Positions 23,701-36,708 of a stretch of 64,000 bases of DNA are shown piece after piece. Location: the NCBI RefSeq assembly GCF_028858725.1, contig NC_084760.1, positions 62,556,867 through 62,620,866 on the forward strand. The letters run 5' to 3'. The first letter of the stretch is position 1. Every line of letters begins with the position of its first letter. The translations under genes and the position numbers were made by a program. Under the pieces are notes generated by a model. The model searched no databases. It saw only the letters and a program-made list of their open reading frames with translations, and was not told the origin of the DNA. Origin of the DNA: Colius striatus (Eukaryota > Chordata > Aves > Coliiformes > Coliidae).

Positions 23701-24439
23701 GAGCCACTTCAAGTGTTGACAAGAGGTTATCAGAGGTAAACAAATGCAGAAGTACATCTCTCCACTCTTCTGTGTATCCACTCATGGTACACTTAGCAAA
23801 GCTTATGTAAATAAATACAACTGTGAAACAACCAACTGTGTAGTATATAGCCTTAGCCTTGAAGTTACTTGGGCGTTCATTTTAGAGCTCTCACACACAC
23901 TTCCAGCCTCCCAAACTCTGCAAATGGAAGAGCACATAAAGAGGCTATTCCTGTGTAGGAGGATATAGTACCTTTCTGACATATTATGTCTTAGATTTCA
24001 GATGCATTGCACTAATGAGAGCAAGAACTTCCCAGCTCTTGAAGGCCCCACCCTGTAGGGTTTAGCAGTCCTTCCTGTGCAACTGCCTTTTCAGCTTGCT
24101 TGACTATGTACCAAGGTCTTTATTTTTAACTTCAAGGAAAGGAGGGAGGAGGAGACTTTTTCCCTAGACCTCTTGTTCTCTCTGTTCTTTGAATGTTGCA
24201 AAGTGTTTGGTTCCCCCCTCCCAATGTGCTCAGATAACCCAAATGAAAGAGAAGTCTTTTTTTTTTTTCTCATCCCTTTTCCCTGAGGAGACAGAAGGGG
24301 AGTGGGGAAGAAAGATTAAGATGTAAGCTGGGTAGATAAGCCTGGAACTGGGTTTATTACTACTGCTGAATGAGAGTACAAGGATATAAAAGCAAACCTG
24401 CTTTACTGGAACTGGAACGAGGTTGGTGGGAGACCTACA

Positions 24440-24760
24440 CTGATTGTGTGCCACTCCAAGAAGGGATGTTTCATTAATTACACATTAACTATGTGCACTG
24501 AGGAGGAGGCAGAGGATAAAAAATGCAGATGTTTCTGCTGCCCAACAGAATGAAAACCACTCTTGATCCTGTCAAAAGAACATTTTGAATCAAAGGGCTC
24601 CACAGAAGTGGAAGAATGAGTTTTGTGGCTCAGTGCAATGGTGCGGCCTTTTAATCATTAAACCCTTTTATAGCGGTAAAATGAACATCCATTGTCATGG
24701 CCACTCCAATGGGGCCATCGAAGCTGGTGAAAAGGGAATGCTTTACGAAGGGCACTAAAA
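24440..24760. promoter_or_regulatory. Candidate conserved non-coding element
   Basis: Repeat-free sequence with clustered homeodomain cores (CATTAATTACACATTAAC near 24471, TTTTAATCATTAAACC near 24650) and two interlocked short inverted repeats, CCATTG/CAATGG (24689-24694, 24707-24712) and ATGGCC/GGCCAT (24697-24702, 24713-24718). The look is that of vertebrate developmental enhancers. Conservation is not visible from one sequence. Confidence 0.3.
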
Positions 24761-27700
24761 CAGGACACAACCAGCCCCACTGCTGGATTTCTAAAGGTAA
24801 CAACAGCAGTGCATGACAAAGAATGAAAAGATGGCCCAGGTTGGTTTGCTTAAATTACTTTCCTCCCCAAGCCCTGCTTACAAGCTAAACATGCACAAGA
24901 TATAATGAGCATTAGGACTTCACAGGCTGGCAGCTCCCCTCCTTTGTTTCCTCAGAGTTTTACTGTCTTGGTTTAATTTTTTTCTGTTCTTTAATTGAAG
25001 GCTCTTTAGGAAAAAGGATTGAAATGTTGTTTTATTTTTAAACACTCTCTACAGTTGTAGTAAAGCTATTAGCATTGTGAAAGGAACGATTCTCTCTTCT
25101 TGTATCCACACCACCCCCACCTCCCAAAGCAGGCAAGGACAGCAACGTTTAAGACTGTTTTTCAAATAAAACATCTACAATCCATTTTTAGGAAGCAGAC
25201 TTAATTTTAATTTGTCAGGCCATGACCCTGGAGTTTTAGTTATATCCCTACCTTGCTTCTTTCTTCTCCTTCCCTTTAATTTCTCAGTAGAAATGATTCA
25301 ATAAACTATTTCTCACATCAGTCTAGGAAGAATTGAAAGATTTATTTCCCAAAGTTCATGTAAGACTTGGAAAGCCATATTGTCAGATTTTTTGGAGCAG
25401 AACTTGTCAGAGAAAAGTAATTTCATTTCATGGGGAGTTTCACATCTAGGTTTTGTTCCAATAGGAAACAAAAGGGAATCAAAGCCCATTTCCTAGGCAA
25501 TCCATCTGACGGACAACCTGGTACTGGGAATCTTGCACACTCTGGACTGTGCAAGAAGCCAGAAGAACATGAAAGCTAAAGATAACTAGACTTTTTGCCT
25601 CCCAGCTAGTCATCCAAATGAGCTACTGAGGATGTGAGCTCTTTCGGAGCCCTGACTTTGGAAAAAGCAAGATATTGACTAGTCAGAGACTTTCATGTCA
25701 TCAGTAATTTTCTGAATTTGAGTGCTGAACTCTGAACAAACTCTGAAAAAATGTCAGTGGAGCTGAATCAGCAGAATGGGAAGAAAAATATTTTGATGGA
25801 CTATTTTAGACCAATTCTTTACAGATAATATTTAGGATAGAAGTGGTGTTGAGAGTTTTCTAGTTTCTGTGGCATTTGGAATGCAAATGTATTTCAAACA
25901 CTGAATATATTAATCTTTATAGCAAATATAAAAATAAGTTAATAACAGGATTCATAGGAGCCTTGGAGGCTATTTGTGTACTAAATGTACTGTTTATTTT
26001 CAGTTAAGGAAGGAAGAAAAAAATCATTCTTCTTACAATGCTTGATTACTATGAGTAATACAATCCAAGCCACATGCTGCTTCTGTAAAGGACAGAAGCC
26101 TGGAGAAAGTCATCAGAAGTTTCCATATAAAGATATAAAGAGCTTTACGGTCTATCATCTGTGAGAAGATTTGATGAGAATTGATGAGAATATTCCCTGG
26201 GAATATTGCTGCAGGAATTGTCAGCACACTTCATCTGGAACCAGATCTTCAAATCTCTGGATGGGTCTAAAGTGTGCAGAAAAGTACTTCTTTCCAGATA
26301 TGTCTTTCTATCAATTAAAAATTTTCTCACAGCCACATTTTCATTTTTGGAGAAACTCAAAGGATGAGCTTTGGAAGAGGTTGTGTGACTGGCTCTGTGA
26401 TTTTCTAGAGAGAAAGTGCAAGCCCTTGCAAAAGGAAGTAGCAAAATACTAAAGAAACCACTTTGCACAGAAGTAGCAAAGAAAACAAGTGCTATAAAAA
26501 TGCTTCTTCCCTGGCAGCAATCCAAAGGGACCGACAGACAATTCTGAGTGCAGCTCTGAAGGGCAGTGGGAATCCGGTTGAAGACAGGCCATTACAGCAG
26601 GCTGGCCCAGGATGGCAGGTGATAAATGAACTTCTGGGAGGAGTGACCTGCAGGAATCATTAAAAAGAGCTATTCAGATACTTTCTTTAGAATTACAGGT
26701 AACTAAACGTGCAGAAGAGTGCTTTCTGTGCCCTAGTATGTTTGGCCAATTCTGTAGTTGAGAGAAGGGCTTGGACAGCTAATGGCACTGATAGAAATTG
26801 TTTTAGGATCAAACATGGCCATGAGATGATAATGAGACAGGAAAAGGTGATGCCCAGTCCATTACGTATTCAAAATACTAAAGGCACATCTAGGCAACTT
26901 CCACTCTTGCCCTGCCTATAAAGGTAAGGATGCTACAGTGGACTGAGCCTAATAAACTTCAGACTCTGACATAGACTTGTAAGGACAGAGTGTTAAGCAG
27001 CAACAGCTCAGGCTATGCACCCTGAAATTCTGCACTAATGCTGACCTAGAAGCGTGCTTATAAAAATTACATCGGTTTAAAGTCTTTCTAACTTTTGTTG
27101 GTTTCTCATGGTACAATTAGAGTGTTCCCTGCTCAAGCTAGACCTGATTTTAACTATTTATTCAGCAATGTTACTCATTTCTGACAAGGAATACATCTAA
27201 ACATTTTCACACAATTTCTGTGGGTTCTTGTTAAAATAGTGAGCACTTAAAGACATCTATTTTTTAATTTTCTTTTTCAGTTTGCAATTGCTCTGTAATA
27301 AAATGAAATGAACTACCCTGAAAATTACTGAAGATGCGCATGCTGTCTGAATTTGTGAGGAATGAAGCATCTCAAGTTCCTCTGGTTCATGCGAAACCTG
27401 GGACTGCTTGCTCCTTTTTGTGTCTAAACTATACAGGATGAGATCACACATTTGAACGTGCCCATAACAGTGAGATTATACTATAGTTTTAAACTAAATA
27501 ATTACAAGTAAAATAAAACAGCAATAAAGAAAACAAGGCAAAGAGCAACAAAATGGATTGTTTCTATCCTGCATTCAGAATCCTAAACGCCTACCCAACA
27601 AGACATTTTTTGTGCTTAGCATAGGTCATGTTACAGCACCTTGACTTGCAGAAATATTATGCTTTGAAATTTGGGTTCCTTGTTCTAGTTACCTATCCAA

Positions 27701-27870
27701 GAGAAGACACCCCCAGCTCCTCCTGGTTTTGAAAAACACCCTTCCATGGCTTTGTCAGAGATGCAACAAGTAAGGGTGTTGAGAAAGTCACTTGTTTGTA
27801 AACAAAGCATTTTACAATTCTTTGCTAGACGGTGAGCCTATGTTGCATAAAGCTCCTTGGGGATCTGTCA

Positions 27871-27890
27871 CAGCAGCAGCAGCAGCAGCA
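27871..27890. repeat. Short CAG microsatellite
   Basis: About six to seven CAG units in non-coding sequence. Confidence 0.9.
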
Positions 27891-29060
27891 CACAAAACAA
27901 AGTCACTTCTTCTGCTGCACTTTATTCTGTTGTCATGTTAAAAGCAATGAATTTATTTCCCCCTCTCAGCCCTCCCTCCACTACTGCAGCCCTGCAGTAA
28001 ATCAAAAAAGTAAAGTCTCATTCTCATTGTGCAGGGCTTACTTCCAGGCCTCTACAGTTTCCACAGTAACTAATTAGAAATTTGCATCTCTAAGAGAGAA
28101 TTATTTAATACTGATGTAAGCCCTTTTATTCTTTGGAGCTTGGCCTTTTGCTACTCAACTTCTGGTAGATGTTGGGCCTTAAGGTCATACTGTACAAACT
28201 CTGAATGTAGGTGGCCCTAGTCTTGCTTTTTTTATTTCGGATGATTCATATCCTGTGAAGAAAATGTCTTGCCAGGTTTTTGTTGAATGGCATAGATTTG
28301 AAAGGCAGCACCCAATTCATTTAGTAGCCATTTGTTTTAAACTGTAACATCTTTCCCATTCCTCATTAGCTAACTCTTGTGTAATTGAGTCATGCATTTT
28401 TAGCCTTGTTAAACCAGTGGAGTTAGGTCACACTGATGCACCTTTCCCATTAGTTCCATTTGCTGCCCTGGCTTTCCGCATTTAAGCGGGCCCTTTATTT
28501 TGCATGGCAGGAAATAAAGACTCGGACGCTCCAAGTGCACAGACATGTGTTTTATAGCTCACCCATAGCTACTGTAAATCCAAGATACTGTCCCACAGTA
28601 TCTGAGAAGATATAAATACTGAGAGAAGGGGAAGTGGAGTCTGCAAACTGAACAAAAGCCTTCCTTCATCCTCATGCTAGAAAATGGCTTGTAACGGTTT
28701 TTGTCCCAAACCAGCAAGTGTCCCTCACCAAGCTGTGCTACCTCAAGCTTCAACTGACTCCAGCAGACTTTGTATAAGGCACGCAGTCAGTTTGCCAGGT
28801 CAGGCTCAGCAATTTTTCATCTACTGCACTTTTCTACAGTCTGCCAAGAAAGAAGCATGGCCATCACTATCCCGTTCTATCATCACATGGATCTTGCCCA
28901 TATCCTCCTGTCCAAGATTTAACTGCTGTACCTAAAAGACAGGCCTCAGTAGGCCTCATTTTATAATGTTGTAATCTTACAATCTGATATTATATATATT
29001 ATGTATCACACATTACATATATAACTTAGTTGCATGTGTATATATGCATATACACACACA

Positions 29061-29153
29061 CATAGAGTAGAATCACATAATTGTTTAGGTCAGAAAAGAC
29101 TTTTAAGATCATTGAGCTCACCTGTTAACCCAGAACTGCCACATCCACCACTC
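29061..29153 (-). mobile_element. CR1 LINE 3' fragment
   Basis: A minus-strand CR1 tail: the reverse complement of the ATTCTATG-like end, then 'gaatcacataattgtttagg' and 'cttttaagatcattgagc', corresponding to the final 90 bases of CR1. It is wedged between AC/AT simple repeats on both sides. Confidence 0.8.
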
Positions 29154-29185
<32 letters not shown>

Positions 29186-29199
29186 CACACATATATGTG
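29154..29199. repeat. AT/AC microsatellite
   Basis: Alternating TA followed by CA-rich and TA units, directly abutting the truncated CR1 fragment. Confidence 0.9.
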
Positions 29200-32100
29200 A
29201 ATAAGATTATATAAGCTTCTAGTGGAAGAAAAACGGGTATTTTGATTTCTCCCCTCACAATTTTTGCCAAAGAATATATACTAATTGAAGAGGAATAACT
29301 GCATCAAACAACAATTGTCTGATTCTGGAGCTGCGAATAATCCATTACTGTAAGTTAATGTAACTTAAATTAATTGAGACTGAAATAAATGGAACTTCAA
29401 GAGCACCTCCATTCATAATGCTGTCTGAAACACTAGGTATTTGAGAAACATAAAGATTGTGCACTTGTGTAAATGAATCACATATCCCATTTTTTTTTGT
29501 TCTTTCTTCAAAGAAATTCTAAATTTAGAAACAAACCTCAAACATCGCATGCACAATGATCCAGGAATTGTGAAAGGCAGCCCAAAAACATGATTATGAG
29601 CATCCTGGTCAGTATACAGTTTCAGGAGTCACCAAGAGCTGGTGTATAACGAAAGGTCAAACAGCAGACATGCAATATGCTTTTGGTGCTCAGTTCTGTG
29701 CTACTATAGGAGGTTCTTAACAAAACTGACTTTCTCATGTTTCCTGGTATAATATAGTATACCTTTTATATAATACTATGCCTGTGATGGTTTCTTCTTC
29801 CACGATTTTGCCCAGCTGCTTTCTGAACTTGAGTAAAATCCTGGTACCCACACCATCCTGTAGCAAGCAGCTCCACAGTCTAAATACATGCTGAAGACAC
29901 CTCTTTTGAAGATATTTTTCCGTGGCAAGTACTAAGAGCAGATATTTACCTGGGGTTTATTTCAATCCATGTCTCTTTACCTTGGAAAAAATGTCTAGCA
30001 CTTTTATCTCAAAGACATTCCTCACGACAGTGATCCAGTCCTGTTGTTTTATTGTCTTTTGTCAAAGACTGGGTCTGTATTTAACATCAATAGGTTAAGA
30101 TCAGGATTTGCAGCCCTGGTTCGTACAATCTCGTGCCTCTTGCTTTGACTGAAGGATGCAATCCAGTTGCCTACACACAAGCATCTGATCCTTTTAAGGT
30201 GCTTTAGGGCATCCTGTCTGGCTGCTAGCTGCTTCTCCAGAGGGGCAGCTCTACTGTCTGCTTCAGGCCTATGTCAATCTGCCTCCTCCTTGTCAGTCCA
30301 ACAAAGTGCACCTTCAGGGCAGCACCTTTCTGATGATATTTTTGAGAGATTACCAAGATATGGTATTTCTCAGTAGTATCTGAAAAGCCTTTGCTTGTGG
30401 CAGTCTAGAATTCTGCTGCCTCTTCTACCACTTAGTATTGAAGGGGAAAACCCACACACAAAACACTAAGTGAATGTCAAAGGAAGAGAAGGGTGGGGCT
30501 GGCAGAAATCTTCCAGCAACCACCTGATAACTCCTCAGAGTCTATTTGTGACAAAAACAAACAAAACAAAATGCAGAGAGTGCGCCAAAGTTCCTGGTCT
30601 TCACCCCATCATGCTAACAAGCCACATCTGAAGAGATGTCCTAAAAATATGTTTTTATTGTAGTTCAGGCACTAATCCAGTAAAAACTCAGCATTACACA
30701 GGCAGGCAGTTCAATAGGTTAACTAACAGCTCTAAGAAACTCGGAAGCTTTTAATAATTTATTTGGTTTTTTATTTTACATTTTAAACTACCTGTGAGAG
30801 AATTCTCTTATTTTGGATAACCCCCTGATTTCCTAGTAAAAACAGAGATATTTTTAGTAGTAGTGCTTGAGTTCATACTAGGAAAATATTGATTTTATAT
30901 TTTTAAATAGGAAAATAACAGTTCTAGATACAGAAATAAGCTCTTTTCACTTCTTTGCGTTCCTAAGAAAATTTACTGAAGTGGATGTTTCCACATTTGC
31001 GTGACAAACAGTGGCTATTTGCTTCCATAGGGAAATGGTCATGATTAAAGCCAAAATAACTCTTTTCTTTATTTTGGAGTACTTTCTAAAAATCCTTCTT
31101 CTAGAAGTTTTACTCACAGCCTGTACAAAAATAAATCGCACCTGTAGAGCTGGTGAAACATGATTAAAGTATCCATCACAAGCCTTTTGTACAATGCTTG
31201 CCATCAAGTAAGAACAGAAAGAATCATGAAATTTCAGTTGTGACTGCATCTGAATCTCAGTCATCTCTTATTCCTTAAGGATACCAACAGGCTATCTGGC
31301 TGCCAATCACCCTTCTGCAACTTCTTAGTCACAGAGTAGCAGTAAAATGGGAATTTCCCATTAAGAGCAACCCACCTTTGCACCATTCTCTCCCTGGAGA
31401 CACCTCCGTTTAAGACATCTCATTAACACTTACTTGTTGAGAGCTATTTGATGGTGAGGTAGATGAGTGGGTATGGTACAGAAAAGTGCAGCCAGCTCTA
31501 TGGGACTGAAATTAGTAAGCAAGGTCCTTGGAATCTCCACAGTGCAGGTGCCTGAACACCATATCTGGAAACAGGCTTCGCAGCAAAGGGAGAAGGAAAT
31601 GCATAACCAAAGGCATTGAATTTTATTAGTAGGTTTTTGTGCTTTGGATGTCCCATAATTCAATCAATTGAACTATGCTTTAATTGTGGGGTCTTTCACA
31701 GCATGTATCCCAAGGCATCACACAAAATAATAAAATTAACAGCTTTCGTAATCATTATGGAGAGAGAGTTACAGTTTTCTAGGCAAGATTTCGTGCTTTT
31801 CACTGTGAGCCTGGTGCTGGTCTTGCTGTCACCAGCCCTGTCACAAGAAATTCTCCTGCCTCGAGGTCTGGATCAGTAAAATATAGCCAGAAAACAGCTT
31901 CGTAAGATGTCTCCAAATTACGTCCCTGAAAATTTCAGATGTTCTCATTGAAAACCTCTGGCTCGGGATGAGACAAGTTACCATCTATCACACCACCAGC
32001 AAGACATTTTTAAAAAATAATAAGCTTTGTCCATACATACCTCTACTTGCTGTAATGTTGCCTGAAATACAGCATTTTTTAATTACAGAATTCAAAAACT

Positions 32101-32390
32101 GTAAAAACATTTTACAGATACTTGGGAAAGTGTTCTTTATGTGCGTGAAAATACTGCAAGGTACCCAGACAATCAGAAAGCAGTTTGTCACCACAGAAAT
32201 TGGCCAGCTTATTGCAGCTCATCTCAGTATTTGCAGAGCAGCACATCCAATATAGCCTTCAAGGAAATTGTACTAGACTTGGACTCCATATAATATTATT
32301 AATGCTACATTCATACCAATACCAGTATCAACATTACATTCTTTTAATAAAATGAGGCACTTAAATATTCTTCCTTTTTTGGCATCTCCG
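29200..32390. other. Intergenic, no gene seen
   Basis: No supported gene. A stretch at about 29790-30080 resembles a very old, diverged minus-strand CR1 (ordered words such as 'gcagctccacagtctaaat'), but the match is too weak to call. Confidence 0.4.
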
Positions 32391-32862
32391 CACAGAATCT
32401 TAGAATGGCGTCACTTGGAAAAGACCTTTAAGATCAAGTCAAACCACTAGCCTGATACTGCCAAGCCCACCACTAAATCGTGTCCTTCAGCACCTCAACT
32501 ACACATCTTTAAAATATCTCCAGGGATGGTGACTCGACCACCTCCCTAGGCAGCCTGTGCCAGTGTTTAACAAACATCTCACTGAAGAAGTTCTTCCTAA
32601 TCTCAAATTTACACCTCCCCTGCTGCAACTTGTTTTCTCTTGTCCTGTCACTGTTTACTTGGGAGAAGAGACCAGCTCCCACCTCACTGCATCCTCTTTT
32701 CAGGTAGCTGTAGAGAGTGATCATATCTACCCTCAGCCTCCTCTTCTCCAGAGTAAAGAATTCCAGTTACCTCAGCCGCTCCTCCTAAGATATGTGCTCT
32801 AGACTCTTTGACAGCTTAAGTGTCCTTCTTTGGACACAATCTAGAACCTCATAAATATCCTG
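32391..32862 (-). mobile_element. CR1 LINE 3' fragment
   Basis: About 470 bases match the CR1 3' region in reverse: 'cacagaatcttagaatgg', 'ccaagcccaccactaaatc', 'cctccctaggcagcctgtg', 'ttcttcctaatctcaaattt' and 'cctcagcctcctcttctcca' in the expected order. It is truncated at its 5' end (right side) near 'ctttggacacaatctag'. Confidence 0.95.
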
Positions 32863-35800
32863 ACATTAATATTTGCTATATATGTATGTCATGGGTTCCA
32901 TAGAACTTAATCTCTAAATAAAAATGTCTCTTCACACAGGTGTGGTATAGGAAACTAAACAGAAGAAACAGCATTGAATTTCTGTGAAGTTAAAGAAGGC
33001 AGCAGTGAATACCATGATAAATATGGATATTTTGCTGGGTTTTTGTTTGTTTGTTTAGGGGCTTTTTTTTTTTTTCCTCCCAGAACAGAATTTAGCTTTA
33101 ATTTAATTCATGACTGTTCTGACACCTGGAAACTCAGATTCGAAACACAAAGGAAACATGACTATGAAGGTTTCAGTGTGTTTTTTCCCGATTTGTGATC
33201 TGAAGGGACTGTTAAAGGCAGTATGTGGAACATGTCTCTTTCCTGTGCCTGTACCAGCATTGCCAGGTCTGCTGCAGTAGCCTGCAGGGATGTGGTGCTG
33301 GCTCCCACCCATTGCTTCACAGACCAGTGAAAGGCAGGCAGTTGCTTTTAATCATGGCAGTAGTGGGCTGGTTTTCAGACTGGTTGCTGAACCGTCCACC
33401 TCATTGGAGCTATATGCTGTGAATCATGACTGACAGCTGACACTCTCTTCCAGGACATTTCCATACCGGGATGGCACGGGATGGGATCTTTAGTGGTTTT
33501 AACCTGGGAAAAGTCTGGTCTAGACGAGCACAGCCAAAGGCCTATGAGAGTTTAGATGCGCCAAGAATGTTGCTCAGTGCATTTCTAAATATTTCAGGAG
33601 ATGCCAGCTGACATAAGGAGGCCACTATGTAAACTTTTGTTATTACATTACAGTTCTGCATTTAAGACAATTCAAGTTGTTGCTCTTATTTAAATCCCCA
33701 GTATGGTTGACACACATGGTCAAGAGTAGCCACCTGACTGAAAATAAAGCCCAGGAAAATGAAACTCAAAACCAGCTAATCCCTCTTTCCATTTACTTCT
33801 TATTGAACAACCAATATTTAAACTGATTTTCTTTGAAGCCAACATGACTCGCTCCTCTGCTGCAATCTAATATGCCAAGCATTCCTCCCCAAACCCTTGT
33901 TTCCAGCTGAGTCATTACCTCACATTAGGGATAGAACCAGTGGCTACACCTTAACTGTCCTCACCAGTGTTGTCAGAATCAGCTAAAAAGTGGTATACTG
34001 GATGGCTAGGAAGCAATTCTCTCTAGCTAAGAGCCTGGCATTCCTGCATCTGGTCAGACAACTTCTGTGACTTGAATTATTTCCTATCAAAAGGATCTGT
34101 GTTCTTCCTACGCCACAGCTGTGACAAATCTTCCCAACTCTGCTGTGCATCACTGAGAGCTCTTTCAGGTCTGCAGCAATGTCTCTATAAAGTTCAAGAA
34201 TAAAATAATATTTATAACAAAGCAAATAAATGTCATAATCGGGGGAGGAAAAGCCCCTCCTACTCACCACTGTATCCCAAAGAAATTATGCTGTTCCTCC
34301 TTATAAATAATAGGGGTGTGCAATGTGTCATTCCTATTCAGTGTTTGTGGGTTTTTTGGTGCTTATTGATGCTGCATCTGTTTTGTCAGTGCGTCAGCTA
34401 ATGGAGAAAGTTAATTGTGTTGGTTGTAAGGCCACCTGTCACACACATGCCTCATTTCCATACTAATAGCCCAACAGTGGCAGGCAGTGTACTCCTCTGC
34501 AGTAATACACACAGCCTCTTTGGCAACCTGGGCCAAATGTGCCTATGCAGCAACTGCAGCCCTCTTCTCTGAATGCCTCCAGTGTTGTGGCAACTCAGCC
34601 CTGCATTAACCCCCCGTGGACCTCTTCAGCTGGAGGGAGATTTTAGACTCTTGCAGACATGTTCAGCATCAACACAGCAAGTTGGGTGCCTCCTGCCCCC
34701 CTCCCCCCCACCTCCACCAGATGAATATTTTGCTCCCTCTGCATTGTCAGATTGGGTGCCCCTCGCCAGCAAAACCTGGCAAGTGATATTCACACCACTG
34801 GTCAGGGACGGTTGAAAGTCCATTTCTTTTGTCCCTTCTGTTAACATTTTGAACAAGGCAGGTGATATGGACTGAAGCCAGGGAGAGGAAAGACGTCCAC
34901 AGCTGAGGCAGACACAACTGTGTTGGGCTGCAGCAGGTCTCAGAGAGACTTAAAGAAAAATTCACTTTGGTGACAGAGCCAATGACAGAAAAGCTATAAA
35001 TAATAAATATTTTAACATATGAGAAACTACTCAGCCAAAATGGTCAGAAGTTTTCCTTCCTTCTTGATTTTCTCCTCTCATTTCATGTAGATTATGTGAG
35101 TAAACATATTTATTTTGAACCACCAAGCCTGCTTTTGATTGGAGCTTATCACTGTTGTTTACATTTTGCTCCAGTGTACAAAAATCCCTCATAAACCACT
35201 GACAGAGTTTGTACTGAAGGCATGCCTCATGAAGTAATACCTGGCATCTTGATGGCTTAAGGGGAAAACAGTGTTTATGCATTTTAAATCACTCCTGAAA
35301 TGGAGAAATGCCATATGCAGCTATTTGACTTGCAAAGAAATGTCCTATAGGCTAAAAGACAGCAAATGAACTGCTACTCCTTTGCATCCTCTATCTGCAA
35401 GCATGTTAGATAGAGAAAATAGTTAAAATATAAAGTAATCCCTGACCATATATGCCAGTGATGCAAAGAGTACTGTGTGTGCATCATGGGCAGGAAAGGG
35501 CTCTTGGCATCAGAACTGGAGGGGTATCAAGGAGTTCATCCAAGGTTTTGGGCTAGACCGACTTCATATCATCAATGTTGTCTAAACAATGAGAGGAAGA
35601 ACATGGTACATCATACCAGGTGTTGACACACAAACATAAAATTTGTTTAAATCATAGGTTATTCTTTTCATTTCATTCTGGGTTTTGAGCCTAGATTTCC
35701 CCGATTTCCCTCTGTCATCATGCAGGCCAGAAACTTTCTTTGACTGGAAGCTGGGAGTTTCACAAGCATAGAAGTTCTCAGATGGAGTGTAAGCAAAAGA

Positions 35801-36708
35801 GCAGCTAGGAGGAAAGCTGACTACACTATCTTATTTACCAAAAAAGGACCTCCTCAATGAAATTTTTTTGAAAGGGACTGCTTTCAGGAATTTTGTAGAA
35901 CAAAACTGTTGTAGAAAATAAATATATTTACATATATATACTCCATGAATATATACATCTGCATTTTTTCTTACTGACTTCTCTTACACACTCGGTAGGT
36001 CACCCTGCTTGCTAAACAGGCCAGCATCCTCTGAGAGATGTTCCCTCTGCTCCAGAGTTGCTCTGACTTCTCCATAGGTCTGAGACATGTATCTTCTAAC
36101 TTCTCCCTGTGTGGCTGTTATTCTCTTCCTCGTTGAAAGGGCGTAACACTAGCTGCAAAAAAAGGCAGCACAGGCTGTTTAGGACAAAAGAGTGTTTCTC
36201 AACTCCTGTGTCTGGGCACATGCATCTACCTCCTTCCAGCAACACAGCAAAATGAAGGACTGATGCACAATGTAATGTTGCTATCTGTGCTCATTTCCAA
36301 GAGAAAAAAGTTGAGTAGCTCAAGACAAGAGCCACACAGTAATTTCCAACAGATCCTCAGCCTCAGACTCTATCTACTCCAAAACGTGGAAATACCCACA
36401 AAGGTTATTAGAGCTTCAAAGTCAGAGACACAAGAATCCTTTCACATAAATACATCTTCACTTTTTCAGTATCTCTAGCAGGCTGAAATTTTCTGTTCTT
36501 TTGTTTGTTTTTTTTTTACCAGTATGTAATAACCTTAGACATGGACATCCTTAGCTGCTGATATTAAATTACAGGTTAACAAGTAGAATAGCACTACTGC
36601 CAACCTTACTATGAGACTGGTGCTTCAGTACTTTCCTTCAAATATTGTGGCAGTTGATATTACTATTACAGAAAGTGATAGCACTTTGACCATATGGGAT
36701 ACAGCTTC
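32863..36708. other. Intergenic, no gene seen
   Basis: Mixed single-copy sequence with a T run at about 33064-33076 and a C-rich patch near 34697-34712. No gene, RNA or further mobile element was recognised. Confidence 0.45.

Larger units (their letters stand above)
20773..29060. other. Intergenic, no gene seen
   Basis: About 8.3 kb without a supported gene. It includes a candidate conserved element at 24440-24760 and a short CAG run at 27871-27890, listed separately. A further enhancer-like stretch is at about 28380-28530. Just left of the CR1 fragment at 29061, AT- and AC-rich simple sequence fills about 28985-29060. Confidence 0.45.

Noticed and set aside
29790-30080. Ancient minus-strand CR1
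   Set aside because: Only a few scattered words resemble CR1; a repeat-library search would be needed to support it.
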